A DNA stretch of 64,000 bases from an uncultured Paracoccaceae bacterium (GCA_947500055.1 CANMQO010000008.1:62001-126000), one strand, 5' to 3'. Positions 34,072 through 43,320 are shown, counted from the stretch's first letter. Made by a program: numbers and translations. The notes: generated by a model from the letters alone, not told the origin.

Positions 34072-34943
34072 CAGGCGTGCCGCTCCATAGCGCCATAAAG
34101 CCAGAGCAAGGCGCCTGTTGCGCTCTCGCCGGTATGATGGGTATGAAACTGCCAGCCGGTGGTGCGGGCCAGATGCTGCAAACGATCCTTGCGGGCAGCA
34201 AGCCGGTCCAGATAACGGGTTTTCAGATCACCGGCTTTCATCGTTTCATGCTGGATCGTGCCGGACATGGATTGGAAAATCGTCCGTCCATCAAAGGGAA
34301 ACGCCTCTTCCTGCGGATCAAGGACCTGGACCAATGCACCCCGCACCCCACGATCAGCGGCACGCAGCAACGCATCTTCCACCGGGGCCATGTCATGCAG
34401 AAAATCGCTGACAAACAGGGCGCGGGAATGGGGCAGCATGCCTTGCGCAACCGGGGCACCATAATCGGCGTCATCATCCTGCGATAACAACTGCGCCATC
34501 TTCATCAATTGCGCCTCGCCCCGCCGGGGTGGCAAGCGCATGCCGGTCAGGCCAACACGTTCACCGCCCCGGATCAACAGGATCGCAATGGCAAGGGCCA
34601 GCATGCGGGCGCGGGTCGCCTTGGTCGGCAGGTTGTCCGCTGACCGAAACCCCATCGACGCCGCCTGATCCACCCAAAGAACAATCGACTGGGCAATCTG
34701 CCATTCCTTGTCCTGCACGAAATTCGCATCCGACCGGGCCGACCGGCGCCAATCTATGCTGCGCGCCGCATCATAGGGCTGGGCGGGGCGGTATTGCCAA
34801 AACGTATCGCCGGTCCCTGCCCGCCTGCGACCATGGTCACCCAGCAGAACAGTCGTCGCCAGATGCTCGGCCTCGGCCAGCAATGGCGGCAGATGCGCCG
34901 CCAGATCCTCAGACTGGGAACGAAGGGCCAGCGCGTCAGTCAT
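34071..34943 (-). CDS. DUF58 domain protein
   Basis: 290 residues. The DUF58 signature YDAARSIDWRRSARSDANFVQDKEWQIAQSIVLWVDQAASM is present at about residues 57-97, followed by a VWA-like fold (ALFVSDFLHDM). No membrane helix is obvious. DUF58 proteins pair with MoxR AAA+ ATPases, whose gene overlaps this one by 4 bp upstream. Role: probable MoxR adaptor or client-binding VWA protein. Confidence 0.9.
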   Translation of the reverse strand: MTDALALRSQSEDLAAHLPPLLAEAEHLATTVLLGDHGRRRAGTGDTFWQYRPAQPYDAARSIDWRRSARSDANFVQDKEWQIAQSIVLWVDQAASMGFRSADNLPTKATRARMLALAIAILLIRGGERVGLTGMRLPPRRGEAQLMKMAQLLSQDDDADYGAPVAQGMLPHSRALFVSDFLHDMAPVEDALLRAADRGVRGALVQVLDPQEEAFPFDGRTIFQSMSGTIQHETMKAGDLKTRYLDRLAARKDRLQHLARTTGWQFHTHHTGESATGALLWLYGAMERHA

Positions 34944-35947
34944 GCGGCGGCGGGCACGGATGTGATCTGATCAGCGGTGGCGTTGATAATGCCCTGGATG
35001 CTCTCACCTCGGGCGCGCGCGGCAAAGGACAGCGCCATGCGATGTTCCAGCACCGGCACCGCCATCGCGCGTACATCTTCGGCAGACGGGGCTAGACGAC
35101 CATCCAACAAGGCCGCGGCACGGACCGTCAGCATCAGGGCCTGGGCGGCACGCGGACCAGGACCCCAACTGACGCTTTGGCGAATTGCATCCGGGGCGGT
35201 CTCATCATCCGGGCGACAGGCGCGGACAAGGTCAAGGATCATCTCTACTATATTGTCACCCACCGGCATCCGGCGCAGCAGAGTCTGGGCATCCAGCAAT
35301 TCCTGCGCAGTAAACACAGCCTGCGATTGTGCCTCTTCGACGCCTGTGGTGGCGATCAGGATATCCTTTTCGGTATCACGATCCGGGTAAGGAACGTCAA
35401 TCTGCACCAGAAAACGGTCCAGCTGCGCCTCTGGCAGGGGATAGGTTCCCTCCTGCTCAATCGGGTTCTGGGTGGCCAGCACGTGGAACGGGACACCAAG
35501 CGGACGGTGCTGCCCGGCAATGGTCACTTCCTTTTCCTGCATCGCCTGCAAAAGGGCGGATTGGGTCCGGGGGGAGGCGCGGTTGATCTCATCGGCCATC
35601 AACAACTGACAGAAAATCGGGCCTTCGATGAAACGGAAATTGCGGGCGCCATCATCGGCGGTTTCCAGTACTTCAGACCCCAGAATATCCGCAGGCATCA
35701 GGTCCGGGGTGAACTGGATCCGGTTTCCATTCAACCCCATCACGGTCGACAATGTATCCACCAACATCGTCTTGCCCAGCCCGGGCAGACCGATCAAAAC
35801 AGCATGACCACCGCAGATCAGTGCGGTCAGGGTCAGGTCCACGACCTTCTGCTGGCCGATGAAACGGGCCGCGATACTGGTGCGGGCCTCACCCAGCTTT
35901 GCGCCCAGTGTTTCGATTTGGGCGACAAGATCTGCGTCACTGGCCAT
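34940..35947 (-). CDS. moxR: MoxR-family AAA+ ATPase
   Basis: 335 residues from MASDADLV at 35947, which has a GGAGG five bases upstream; the longer frame to 36124 overlaps the divergent gene and is rejected. Walker A is GLPGLGKT, Walker B LLMADEIN, and sensor 1 VLATQNPIEQEGTYPLPEAQLDRF is the classic MoxR segment. It is the first gene of the four-gene MoxR-DUF58-DUF4159-membrane protein operon. MoxR ATPases act with VWA proteins as chaperone-like machines for maturation of protein complexes or envelope stress tolerance. Confidence 0.93.
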   Translation of the reverse strand: MASDADLVAQIETLGAKLGEARTSIAARFIGQQKVVDLTLTALICGGHAVLIGLPGLGKTMLVDTLSTVMGLNGNRIQFTPDLMPADILGSEVLETADDGARNFRFIEGPIFCQLLMADEINRASPRTQSALLQAMQEKEVTIAGQHRPLGVPFHVLATQNPIEQEGTYPLPEAQLDRFLVQIDVPYPDRDTEKDILIATTGVEEAQSQAVFTAQELLDAQTLLRRMPVGDNIVEMILDLVRACRPDDETAPDAIRQSVSWGPGPRAAQALMLTVRAAALLDGRLAPSAEDVRAMAVPVLEHRMALSFAARARGESIQGIINATADQITSVPAAA

Positions 35948-36004
35948 GACATTCCTCCGGTTAAACGATATCTTCCATACCAACAGATAATCCCATGAAC
36001 CCCA

Positions 36005-36592
36005 ATGGCAAAAACAATGAACACACAAAAGATTGTGACCCCTTCGGCAGAAAGCCTCGCTTCCAGCGCGCGCGCCGCCCAAAAAGGCGGGTTGCCGCCG
36101 GTTCATCTGTGGAATCCGCCGCATTGCGGGGATCTGGACATGCGGATCGCCCGGGACGGGACGTGGTTCTACATGGGGACACCCATAGGGCGCGCAGAAC
36201 TGGTGCGGCTATTCTCAACGATTCTGCGCAAGGATGGGGATGATTACGTGCTGGTCACCCCGGTCGAAAAAGTCGGGATCACGGTGGACGATGCCCCCTT
36301 TGTGGCGGTGGATTTCAACCGCAAAGACGACGGGTTGGTGTTTGAGACCAATGTCGGTGACACATTCACCGCCGGGCCAGACCACCCGATCCGGGTGGAA
36401 CGGGATGCCGAAACCGGCGAACCATCACCCTACATCCTTGTGCGGGCCAATCTGGAGGCATTGATCGACCGCAAATCCTTCTACCGACTGGTCGATATCG
36501 GGGAAGAGGCCGAACATGAGGGCACGCAATGGTTCGGCGTCCGCTCCATGGGGCAGTTCTTTCCCATCATCCCCGCAGCGGATTTGCGCTAA
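36005..36592 (+). CDS. DUF1285 protein
   Basis: 195 residues (ATG 36005; an in-frame ATG at 36017 is possible). The core VHLWNPPHCGDLDMRIARDGTWFYMGTPIGRAELVRLFSTILRKDGDDYVLVTPVEKVGI matches DUF1285, a small beta-rich cytosolic protein conserved in proteobacteria. It is divergent from the moxR operon with 57 bp between starts, which is a common arrangement for this family. Function unknown. Confidence 0.87.
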   Translation: MAKTMNTQKIVTPSAESLASSARAAQKGGLPPVHLWNPPHCGDLDMRIARDGTWFYMGTPIGRAELVRLFSTILRKDGDDYVLVTPVEKVGITVDDAPFVAVDFNRKDDGLVFETNVGDTFTAGPDHPIRVERDAETGEPSPYILVRANLEALIDRKSFYRLVDIGEEAEHEGTQWFGVRSMGQFFPIIPAADLR

Positions 36593-36712
36593 GCGACGTT
36601 CCGAAAATCTGCAACGTCTGCACAAAGAACTGAGGGCAAAGCTTAACAGCACATTCACATTTTCAGCGAACGCACCTTTAACCGGGGGGTATCCGCAAAA
36701 GGGGTCCGACGT

Positions 36713-36750
36713 TTTGCCGACGCATCGCTGACGCTTTGCCGACCGGCAAA
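36713..36750. repeat. Direct and inverted TTTGCCGAC repeats in a 241-bp gap
   Basis: TTTGCCGAC occurs at 36713-36721 and 36735-36743, exactly 22 bp apart (two helical turns), and CGGCAAA at 36744-36750 is an inverted copy. They lie in the gap 36593-36833, which otherwise contains no convincing gene. They could be a regulator-binding array or part of the transcription end of the DUF1285 gene. Nothing else is visible in the gap. Confidence 0.4.
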
Positions 36751-36833
36751 AATTGCTAAAAAACAGGTCTTAAATACGTGATTCGGCAAATCAGAGGGGA
36801 TGCGAACGTTGCGCAGCCCACCGAACGTTGCAC

Positions 36834-37172
36834 CTACTCGGCCAGCGACACCTCGAATAGGTCCTCGGACCAGCCATCCACATTGCAGCGGGCACGGACA
36901 TATATCGTTGTGACACCATCAGGAATCCGCACCCCACCCAGTGATCGGGTAAAGGGCTGTTCAGCCACATGCGGATGCGCCAGTTCGCGGATACCAAGGC
37001 TGTTGCCATCCGCGTCAAGCACTTCCCATCCATCGGCATAGTGATCCCAGCCCGTATCAGGATGGGACAGGGTCACGCTGAACCGGTCGCCATCAACGCT
37101 GACCGCCTCAACCACGGGCCCATCCGCCAATGCAGGACCAGCCATAAGGGCGAAAACAAATGCATATCTCAT
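36834..37172 (-). CDS. Small exported protein, unknown function
   Basis: 112 residues from ATG 37172, with AAGGAAA just upstream. A signal peptide MRYAFVFALMAGPALA precedes DGPVVEAV. The mature domain (DGDRFSVTLSHPDTGWDHYADGWEVLDADG, then GIRELAHPHVAEQPFTRSL, VRARCNVDGWS) looks like a single beta-sandwich with one cysteine. It is probably periplasmic. The start overlaps the DUF599 stop (ATGA), so the two are co-translated. I do not recognise a named family. Confidence 0.75.
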   Translation of the reverse strand: MRYAFVFALMAGPALADGPVVEAVSVDGDRFSVTLSHPDTGWDHYADGWEVLDADGNSLGIRELAHPHVAEQPFTRSLGGVRIPDGVTTIYVRARCNVDGWSEDLFEVSLAE

Positions 37173-37876
37173 GGTGTTTCCTTTAGCAGAATGCTGCGTG
37201 GGATCGATGCAAATTCCCGTGACCACAAGACCCAAACCACTGTCACCGTGGCGCCGACTAACGCGTAAGGGCTGATCAACCAGGCCAATGCCGCAAGGGC
37301 AAAATACATCGACCGCAGGCCACGGTTGAAATTGATAGCCGCGCGGATATTCAATTCTGCCGCCTGCGCGGCACGCGGGTGCGCAATGGGATCATCCGGG
37401 TCATTGGGCACGGCGGCCATGACAACCGCACAATAGCCGAACACCCTGTTCGCCCAGACAAATTTCAGAAAACCATTCGTCAGAAACAGTGCCACAAGCC
37501 CCAGTTTCAACTGCCAGACAAGCACCGGAACGGGCATGTCAGATACCTCTGCCGAAAGACCACGCAGCGGCTCCGTATTGCCCACCAACGCCAAAACGCC
37601 GCCAATTGCCAGCAGGCAGGTCGAGGCGAAAAAGGACGTTGACTGCCGCAAGCTGGCCAATATCTGGCTGTCAAATATGCGCGGGTCACGATGGACAAAG
37701 ACCTTCATCCATTCGCGCCTGCGCGCCGACATCAACATGGTGACCGACGGACGCTTCGCCTCTGGCCGGTCGATCATCCAACCAATCATGAACCAGGCCA
37801 TGATAATGAGGGCTGCGGCGGCCCAATCCAATAGCGTCAACAGGTTCAAATGATCGGTCAGTAACATAGGATTCAT
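37169..37876 (-). CDS. DUF599 membrane protein
   Basis: 235 residues from MNPMLLTDHLNLL at 37876, which has GGAAAGG eight bases upstream; longer frames to 37933 would run into the operator shared with glcD. Four membrane helices are visible (about 10-33, 78-100, 116-140, 190-220). Segments DSQILASLRQSTSFFASTCLLAIGGVLAL and KFVWANRVFGYCAVVMAAVP match DUF599. Inner-membrane protein of unknown function. Overlaps the downstream exported-protein gene by 4 bp. Confidence 0.85.
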   Translation of the reverse strand: MNPMLLTDHLNLLTLLDWAAAALIIMAWFMIGWMIDRPEAKRPSVTMLMSARRREWMKVFVHRDPRIFDSQILASLRQSTSFFASTCLLAIGGVLALVGNTEPLRGLSAEVSDMPVPVLVWQLKLGLVALFLTNGFLKFVWANRVFGYCAVVMAAVPNDPDDPIAHPRAAQAAELNIRAAINFNRGLRSMYFALAALAWLISPYALVGATVTVVWVLWSREFASIPRSILLKETP

Positions 37877-37911
37877 GTACCCTTTCCGATCCAGACTTGC
37901 CATATCGTAAA

Positions 37912-37934
37912 ATTGGTAATATAACTTTACCAAT
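37912..37934. promoter_or_regulatory. Inverted repeat in front of glcD, probable operator of the FadR-type regulator at 54897
   Basis: ATTGGTAA (37912-37919), 7-bp spacer, TTACCAAT (37927-37934): a perfect 8-bp inverted repeat 23 bp upstream of the glcD start. A near-identical repeat (19 of 23 positions equal) precedes the GntR/FadR-family gene at 54897. The half-site ATTGGT/ACCAAT is of the type bound by PdhR/GlcC-like regulators, but the spacing is wider than in the E. coli PdhR box. The site also lies 36 bp upstream of the DUF599 start, so it could affect both directions. Confidence 0.65.
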
Positions 37935-37957
37935 TATAGGTAGGAGAGGGGCCGCCA

Positions 37958-39391
37958 GTGGAAATGCCAGCACCAAACGCCAGCGTTCTGTCGCGCAAGG
38001 ATCAGATCGTCGAACGGCTCCGCGCCGTGCTGCCCCAAGACGCAGTGATATCCGAGATCAGCGAAACGCGCGCCTATGAATGCGATGCCCTCACCGCTTA
38101 TAAATGTCCGCCGCTCTGCGCTGTTCTGCCCGCGAATACGGAGGAAGTATCAGCCATCCTGAGGATCTGTCACGAGATGGGCGTGCCCGTTGTGCCACGT
38201 GGATCTGGCACATCACTGGCCGGGGGCGCGCTCCCCACCGCAGACAGTGTGATCCTTGGCGTGGCTAAGATGAATGGCGTGATCGAGACCAATTACGATG
38301 ATCGCTACATCCGCGTGCAAACCGGGCGCACCAACCTCTCTGTCACAGGAGCCGTTGAAAACAATGGCTTTTTCTACGCCCCTGATCCATCCAGCCAGTT
38401 GGCCTGCGCCATCGCGGGCAATATCGCGATGAATTCAGGTGGGGCGCATTGCCTGAAATACGGGGTGACCACCAACAACCTGATGGGCGTGACGATGGTC
38501 ATGATGGACGGCACCGTGGTCGAAATAGGCGGCGCACATCTGGACGCTGGCGGGCTCGACCTCCTGGGCCTGATCTGCGGGTCCGAAGGGCAGCTTGGCG
38601 TCGTGACCGAAGCCACCCTGCGCATCCTGCACAAACCCGAAGGCGCGCGACCTGTGCTGATGGGTTATGACAGCAGCGAGGTCGCCGGGCAGGTCGTCAC
38701 CGACATCATCAAGGCAGGCGTGCTGCCGGTCGCTATCGAATTCATGGACCGGCCTTGCATCGAAGCGACAGAGGCCTTCGCCAAGGCGGGATATCCCATG
38801 TGCGAGGCACTCTTGATTGTTGAGGTCGAAGGCTCAGACGCCGAAATCGACCATCAGCTAGATTTAATTATGAAAATCGCCGCGGATCATAATCCGGTTG
38901 AACTACGGCAGGCCAAGGATGCGGACGAGGCCGGGCGCATCTGGCTGGGTCGCAAATGCGCCTTTGGGGCGATGGGCCAGATCAACGATTACATGTGCCT
39001 TGACGGGACGATCCCGGTCTCCTCCCTGCCCTTCGTGCTGAAAAGAATCGGCGAGATGTCCAAGGAATTCGGCCTCGACGTGGGCAACGTTTTTCATGCG
39101 GGCGACGGCAACATGCACCCCCTGATCCTGTTTGACGCCAACAAGCCCGGCGATCTTGAATTATGCGAAGAATTCGGCGCGGAAATTCTGAAACTGTGTG
39201 TGGAGGTCGGCGGCTGCCTGACCGGCGAACACGGGGTTGGCATCGAAAAGCGCGACCTGATGCATGTACAGTTCGACCCGCAGGACCTTGAGGCGCAGAT
39301 GGCCATCAAAGACGTGTTTGACCCGGCTTGGCTCCTGAATGCTGCCAAGGTCTTCCCCCTCGAAACATCGCAATCGCGCCGGGCCGCCTAA
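37958..39391 (+). CDS. glcD: Glycolate oxidase subunit GlcD (FAD-linked)
   Basis: 477 residues from a GTG at 37958 with AGGAGAGGGG upstream (ATG 37964 is an alternative). It has the PCMH-type FAD-binding domain with RGSGTSLAGGALP, the TDSS-like AIAGNIAMNSGGAHCLKYGVTTNN segment and a C-terminal oxidase domain with VFHAGDGNMHPLI and GEHGVGIEKRDLM. With GlcE and GlcF it forms a membrane-associated glycolate dehydrogenase converting glycolate to glyoxylate. First gene of glcDEF, downstream of an inverted-repeat operator. Confidence 0.93.
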   Translation: MEMPAPNASVLSRKDQIVERLRAVLPQDAVISEISETRAYECDALTAYKCPPLCAVLPANTEEVSAILRICHEMGVPVVPRGSGTSLAGGALPTADSVILGVAKMNGVIETNYDDRYIRVQTGRTNLSVTGAVENNGFFYAPDPSSQLACAIAGNIAMNSGGAHCLKYGVTTNNLMGVTMVMMDGTVVEIGGAHLDAGGLDLLGLICGSEGQLGVVTEATLRILHKPEGARPVLMGYDSSEVAGQVVTDIIKAGVLPVAIEFMDRPCIEATEAFAKAGYPMCEALLIVEVEGSDAEIDHQLDLIMKIAADHNPVELRQAKDADEAGRIWLGRKCAFGAMGQINDYMCLDGTIPVSSLPFVLKRIGEMSKEFGLDVGNVFHAGDGNMHPLILFDANKPGDLELCEEFGAEILKLCVEVGGCLTGEHGVGIEKRDLMHVQFDPQDLEAQMAIKDVFDPAWLLNAAKVFPLETSQSRRAA

Positions 39392-39400
39392 GGGACTGTT

Positions 39401-40525
39401 ATGACACCACAAACCGAAGCCGAGCTTGCGGAAATCATCGCAGGCGCAAACGGCCCCTTGCACATCACCGGCGGTGGCACCCGCCCTATCGGACGTACCG
39501 AAGGCGCCAGCCTCAGCACGTCCGGCATGTCGGGTATCACGCTATACGAACCCGGCGCGCTGACCATCGTCGCCAAGGCAGGCACCCCCCTCGCCGAGAT
39601 CGAGGCGGAACTGGCCAAGGAAAATCAACGCCTCGCGTTTGAGCCGATGGATCATCGCGGCCTGTTGGGAACCACGGGCGAGTCAACCATCGGCGGGGTT
39701 GTCGCAGCCAATGTCTCTGGCCCGCGCCGCATTTCCGTGGGCGCCTGCCGCGACTTTGTGCTTGGGGTGCGGTTTGTCGATGGCGCTGGCACCATCATCA
39801 AGAATGGTGGCCGGGTGATGAAGAACGTCACCGGCTATGATCTCGTAAAGCTCATGTGCGGGTCTTACGGCACGCTGGGGGTACTGACGGAGGTGTCGCT
39901 CAAGGTCCTGCCCGATGTCGAAACCACCGGCTGCGTGCTCCTGCATGGGCTGGACGACACAACAGCAATCCGCGCCCTCTCAGCAGCGCTTGGATCGCCT
40001 TTCGAAGTCACCGGTGCCGCCCATTTGCCCAAAGGTATTGGTGGCGACCCCGTGACCATGATCCGAATAGAAGGTTTCGAAAAATCAGTTACTTATCGGG
40101 CGGATAAGCTGCGTGAGCTGCTGAAAACCTTTGGCGAGGCAACGATCCAGTTGGGCGATACGAACGATGGCTACAGCACCCAAAAAGGCTGGGCTTGGGT
40201 GCGCGATGTCAGTGGATTCACCGATCAGGACGGCGATGTCTGGCGCATCTCAACCAAACCGTCCGAGGCGGCTGCACTTGCCGCAAGGCTTGGTGCAAAG
40301 GCCGTCCAGTATGACTGGGGCGGCGGTCTGATCTGGGCGTTGATGCCGGAGGGCACCGATCTCCGAGCCAAACTTGGCGCATTCGATGGCCACGCCACAT
40401 TGATCCGAGGCGCGGCCGACACGCCAACCTTCCAACCCGAACCCGCCCCGCTCGCTGCGATCACCGCCGGCCTGCGCGAAAAGTTCGATCCACGCGGTAT
40501 CCTCAACCCCGGGATGATGACCTAA
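39401..40525 (+). CDS. glcE: Glycolate oxidase subunit GlcE
   Basis: 374 residues. A PCMH FAD-binding domain (residues about 1-190) is recognised by HITGGGTRPIGR, GTTGESTIGGVVAANVSGPRRISVGACRDFVLGVRFVDG and KNVTGYDLVKLMCGSYGTLG, the usual GlcE pattern. It starts 9 bp after glcD, and its TAA overlaps the glcF ATG by one base. It is a second flavin-fold subunit of the glycolate dehydrogenase complex. Confidence 0.93.
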   Translation: MTPQTEAELAEIIAGANGPLHITGGGTRPIGRTEGASLSTSGMSGITLYEPGALTIVAKAGTPLAEIEAELAKENQRLAFEPMDHRGLLGTTGESTIGGVVAANVSGPRRISVGACRDFVLGVRFVDGAGTIIKNGGRVMKNVTGYDLVKLMCGSYGTLGVLTEVSLKVLPDVETTGCVLLHGLDDTTAIRALSAALGSPFEVTGAAHLPKGIGGDPVTMIRIEGFEKSVTYRADKLRELLKTFGEATIQLGDTNDGYSTQKGWAWVRDVSGFTDQDGDVWRISTKPSEAAALAARLGAKAVQYDWGGGLIWALMPEGTDLRAKLGAFDGHATLIRGAADTPTFQPEPAPLAAITAGLREKFDPRGILNPGMMT

Positions 40526-41853
40526 TGCAAACGACTTTCACGCCAGAGCAGCTCAAGGATCCGGGCATCCAGCGGTCTAACGAAATCCTGCGGTCCTGTG
40601 TGCATTGTGGGTTCTGCACCGCCACCTGCCCCACCTATCAGGTGCTTGGGGATGAGTTGGACAGCCCGCGTGGCCGGATTTACCTGATCAAGGATATGCT
40701 CGAAAATGAGCGTAAGCCGGACGAAAAGACAGTCAAACATATTGACCGCTGCCTGTCCTGCCTCGCTTGCATGACGACTTGCCCGTCAGGCGTGCATTAC
40801 ATGCATCTGGTCGACCATGCCCGCGCCTATATCGAAAAGAACTATGATCGGCCCTGGTCGGACCGCGCCCTGCGCTGGATGCTGGCCCGCATACTCCCCT
40901 ATCCGATGCGGTTCCGGGTGGCACTGCTGGGGGCCAAGATCGGGCGGCCCTTTGCCCGTTTCATGCCAGATGCACGTCTGCGCGCGATGTTGGAAATGGC
41001 ACCCAAAAAGATCCCGCCCGTCAGTCGCAACGATGATCCGCAAACCTTTACCGTCAAAGATAAAAAGATGCGGGTCGCCCTGATGACGGGCTGCGCCCAA
41101 AAGGCGCTGAACACAGATATCAACGACGCGACCATCCGCCTACTGACGCGATTCGGGGCCGAGGTCGTGGTGGCCGAAGGTGCGGGTTGCTGTGGCGCCC
41201 TGACCCATCACATGGGAAAAGAAAAGGAAAGCCATGCGACAGCCGCCAAAAATATCCGCGCATGGGCAGGGGAAATCGACAAGGGCGGGCTGGACGCCAT
41301 CGTCATCAACACCTCTGGCTGCGGCACAACGGTGAAGGATTACGGGCACATGTTCCGCAATGACCCGCTTGCCGAAGATGCCGCGCGGGTATCAGCTATC
41401 GCGATGGATGTGTCCGAACTGCTGATGAAACTCAACCTGCCCGAAGGCGCAGACAAGGGCACCAAAGTCGCTTATCACGCCGCCTGTTCGCTGCAGCATG
41501 GTCAGCAGATCAAGACCTATCCCAAGGACTTGCTGAAAAAGGCCGGGTTCACCGTGCTGGAACCTGCCGACAGCCATTTGTGTTGCGGGTCAGCCGGGAC
41601 ATACAACCTGATGCAGCCAGAAATCTCCAAACAACTGAAAAGCCGCAAGGTGCAAACGCTGGAAGCGCTAACCCCCGATATCATCGCGGCGGGCAATATC
41701 GGATGCATGATGCAAATTGGCGGCGGTACCGACGTGCCGATCGTGCATACTGTCGAATTGTTGGACTGGGCCACGGGCGGGCCACAGCCCCCTGCCCTGA
41801 CAGCGCCGGGCGCCCATCAACCAAAGGTTCCAATACTGCGGGTCGCGCCTTAA
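40525..41853 (+). CDS. glcF: Glycolate oxidase iron-sulfur subunit GlcF
   Basis: 442 residues. Two 4Fe-4S ferredoxin motifs are visible: CVHCGFCTATCPTY and CLSCLACMTTCPSG. Two CCG-type domains follow (GAGCCGALTHHMGKE and SHLCCGSAGTYNL), as in heterodisulfide-reductase-like electron-transfer subunits. It passes electrons from the GlcD/E flavins to the quinone pool. Last gene of glcDEF. Confidence 0.94.
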   Translation: MQTTFTPEQLKDPGIQRSNEILRSCVHCGFCTATCPTYQVLGDELDSPRGRIYLIKDMLENERKPDEKTVKHIDRCLSCLACMTTCPSGVHYMHLVDHARAYIEKNYDRPWSDRALRWMLARILPYPMRFRVALLGAKIGRPFARFMPDARLRAMLEMAPKKIPPVSRNDDPQTFTVKDKKMRVALMTGCAQKALNTDINDATIRLLTRFGAEVVVAEGAGCCGALTHHMGKEKESHATAAKNIRAWAGEIDKGGLDAIVINTSGCGTTVKDYGHMFRNDPLAEDAARVSAIAMDVSELLMKLNLPEGADKGTKVAYHAACSLQHGQQIKTYPKDLLKKAGFTVLEPADSHLCCGSAGTYNLMQPEISKQLKSRKVQTLEALTPDIIAAGNIGCMMQIGGGTDVPIVHTVELLDWATGGPQPPALTAPGAHQPKVPILRVAP

Positions 41854-41902
41854 TCCTGCCCAAACTGTCTTCCATGGTGACCGAAATCAGCGGAACATGG
41901 TC

Positions 41903-42712
41903 ATGCGACAGATTCTCTTTTTGGTTGTACTCTGGATCTGCGGCGCGATCGCGGCGCAAGCGCAGCAATCAGAACTGGTTACCCTGCAAACCCGGCAAGA
42001 CAGCAAGGGCTGGGAAGGTGTCGGGCGCTTGGATATTCAGGGCAAAGGCTTCTGCACAGCGGCGCTGATCCGCGACCGGCTCATACTGACCGCTGCGCAT
42101 TGCCTCTACGATGAGGATGGAAACCTGCACCCGCCCAGCCTGTTCCAATTCCGGGCCGGGCTGCGCGACGGGCGCGCCAACGCAACGCGGCGGATTTCGC
42201 GGGCCATCGGCCATCCTGATTATGATTACGACCCGCATGGCACCGACCCCGATCGGGTCGCGATGGATATCGCCGTGCTTGAACTGGCACAACCGATCCG
42301 CATATCCGGCGTGCGCCCATTCATGATCGCGCCGAACCCTCTGACGGGTGACGCTGTTGGTGTCGTCTCTTACGGCCGGGGACGGGAAGAGGCTGCCAGC
42401 CTGCAAGAAGTGTGCAGCGTGCTGGGCCGCCGCACGGGGGTCATTGTGATGAATTGTGATGTGGAGTTCGGATCAAGCGGATCGCCTGTCTTCACGGTGC
42501 GGAACGGCGAAACCCGGATCGCATCTGTTGTGTCTGCCATGGCGCAAATCGACGGTGAGAAGGTTGCCCTGGGAACGTCCCTCGACGGCCCATTATCAAC
42601 GCTTTTGTCGCATTTTGCGGCGCTGGGTCCGGCGCGTCCGGGGGGAACGCAAAGGTTGCTGAACTCCAACGAACGCAACGACACCGGCGCGAAATTCATC
42701 CGCAGCAATTGA
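41903..42712 (+). CDS. Secreted trypsin-like serine protease
   Basis: 269 residues from ATG 41903, which has GCGGA eight bases upstream; the ATG at 41897 is too close to it. Signal peptide MRQILFLVVLWICGAIAAQA. The triad is His66 (ILTAAHCLYDE), Asp122 (AMDIAVLEL) and Ser192 (FGSSGSPVF). Cysteine pairs (FCTAA/AAHC, EVC/MNC) fit an oxidising periplasmic or extracellular location. No PDZ domain, so it is not DegP-like. Substrate unknown. It lies 49 bp after glcF but appears functionally separate. Confidence 0.87.
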   Translation: MRQILFLVVLWICGAIAAQAQQSELVTLQTRQDSKGWEGVGRLDIQGKGFCTAALIRDRLILTAAHCLYDEDGNLHPPSLFQFRAGLRDGRANATRRISRAIGHPDYDYDPHGTDPDRVAMDIAVLELAQPIRISGVRPFMIAPNPLTGDAVGVVSYGRGREEAASLQEVCSVLGRRTGVIVMNCDVEFGSSGSPVFTVRNGETRIASVVSAMAQIDGEKVALGTSLDGPLSTLLSHFAALGPARPGGTQRLLNSNERNDTGAKFIRSN

Positions 42713-42724
42713 CCGCGTTGGGGG

Positions 42725-42752
42725 CTTGAAACCCCGGCGAACATGCCCAAAT
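42725..42752 (+). promoter_or_regulatory. Possible RpoH-type heat-shock promoter upstream of hsp20
   Basis: CTTGAAA at 42725-42731 followed after a suitable distance by CCCAAAT (42746-42752) loosely resembles alphaproteobacterial sigma-32 promoters (CTTG, then a CCCCATAT-like -10). It lies about 100 bp upstream of the Hsp20 start. The -10 match is poor, so the call is tentative. Confidence 0.3.
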
Positions 42753-42852
42753 AAAACGTATCGGGATGCCACTGATGGGTCCCGTCACGAACGGCCTGTC
42801 CCATGTTGGGAAGGCTAACCAACTGTTATCGCTTGATAAAGGATGACCTGAA

Positions 42853-43320
42853 ATGCGTACTTTTGACCTGACACCCCTGTACCGTGCCACTGTTGGCTTT
42901 GACCAGATTGCTGATTTGATGGACCGGGCGCTGACCAGCGAAGTCAACCAGAACAGCTACCCCCCATACAATATCGAAAAAACCGCTGATGATGCATGGC
43001 GCATCTCAATCGCCGTGGCCGGTTTTTCCGAAAACGACCTTGCCATTGAAGTCAAGGAACAGTCGCTTCACGTCACAGCCCGCAAGGCGGATGATGATGG
43101 CGACCGCAAATACCTGCATCGCGGCATCGCAACGCGCGCATTCGAACGCCGCTTCCATTTGGCCGATCACGTGCGCGTAACCGAGGCTAGCCATGAAAAC
43201 GGCATGCTGCATATCGATCTGGTGCGCGAAGTCCCCGAAGCACTGAAACCCCGCCGGATTGCGATCACCGCAGCCGGCAAGACGGATGCAAACCTCGTTG
43301 AGGCGAAATCGGTCAACTAA
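42853..43320 (+). CDS. Small heat-shock protein Hsp20 (IbpA type)
   Basis: 155 residues. The alpha-crystallin domain spans about residues 35-140: YPPYNIEKTADDAWRISIAVAGF, then EQSLHVTARKADDD, HRGIATRAFERRFHLADHVRVTEASHENGMLHIDLVREVPEALKPRRIAI. The A-x-x-x-NGML motif and the 'RRIAI' tail are characteristic of IbpA-like proteins. It is an ATP-independent holdase for aggregation-prone proteins in the cytosol. Start preceded by AAAGGATG. Confidence 0.93.
   Translation: MRTFDLTPLYRATVGFDQIADLMDRALTSEVNQNSYPPYNIEKTADDAWRISIAVAGFSENDLAIEVKEQSLHVTARKADDDGDRKYLHRGIATRAFERRFHLADHVRVTEASHENGMLHIDLVREVPEALKPRRIAITAAGKTDANLVEAKSVN

Noticed and set aside
29255-35947. The MoxR-DUF58-DUF4159 cluster as a novel defence system
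   Set aside because: This gene order is widespread and conserved in alphaproteobacteria as a housekeeping-type MoxR cluster; no defence-specific gene is attached.
37912-37934. A classic E. coli-type PdhR box before glcD
   Set aside because: The half-sites match but the spacer between ATTGGT and ACCAAT is 11 bases, not 3; reported instead as an inverted repeat shared with a FadR-type gene.
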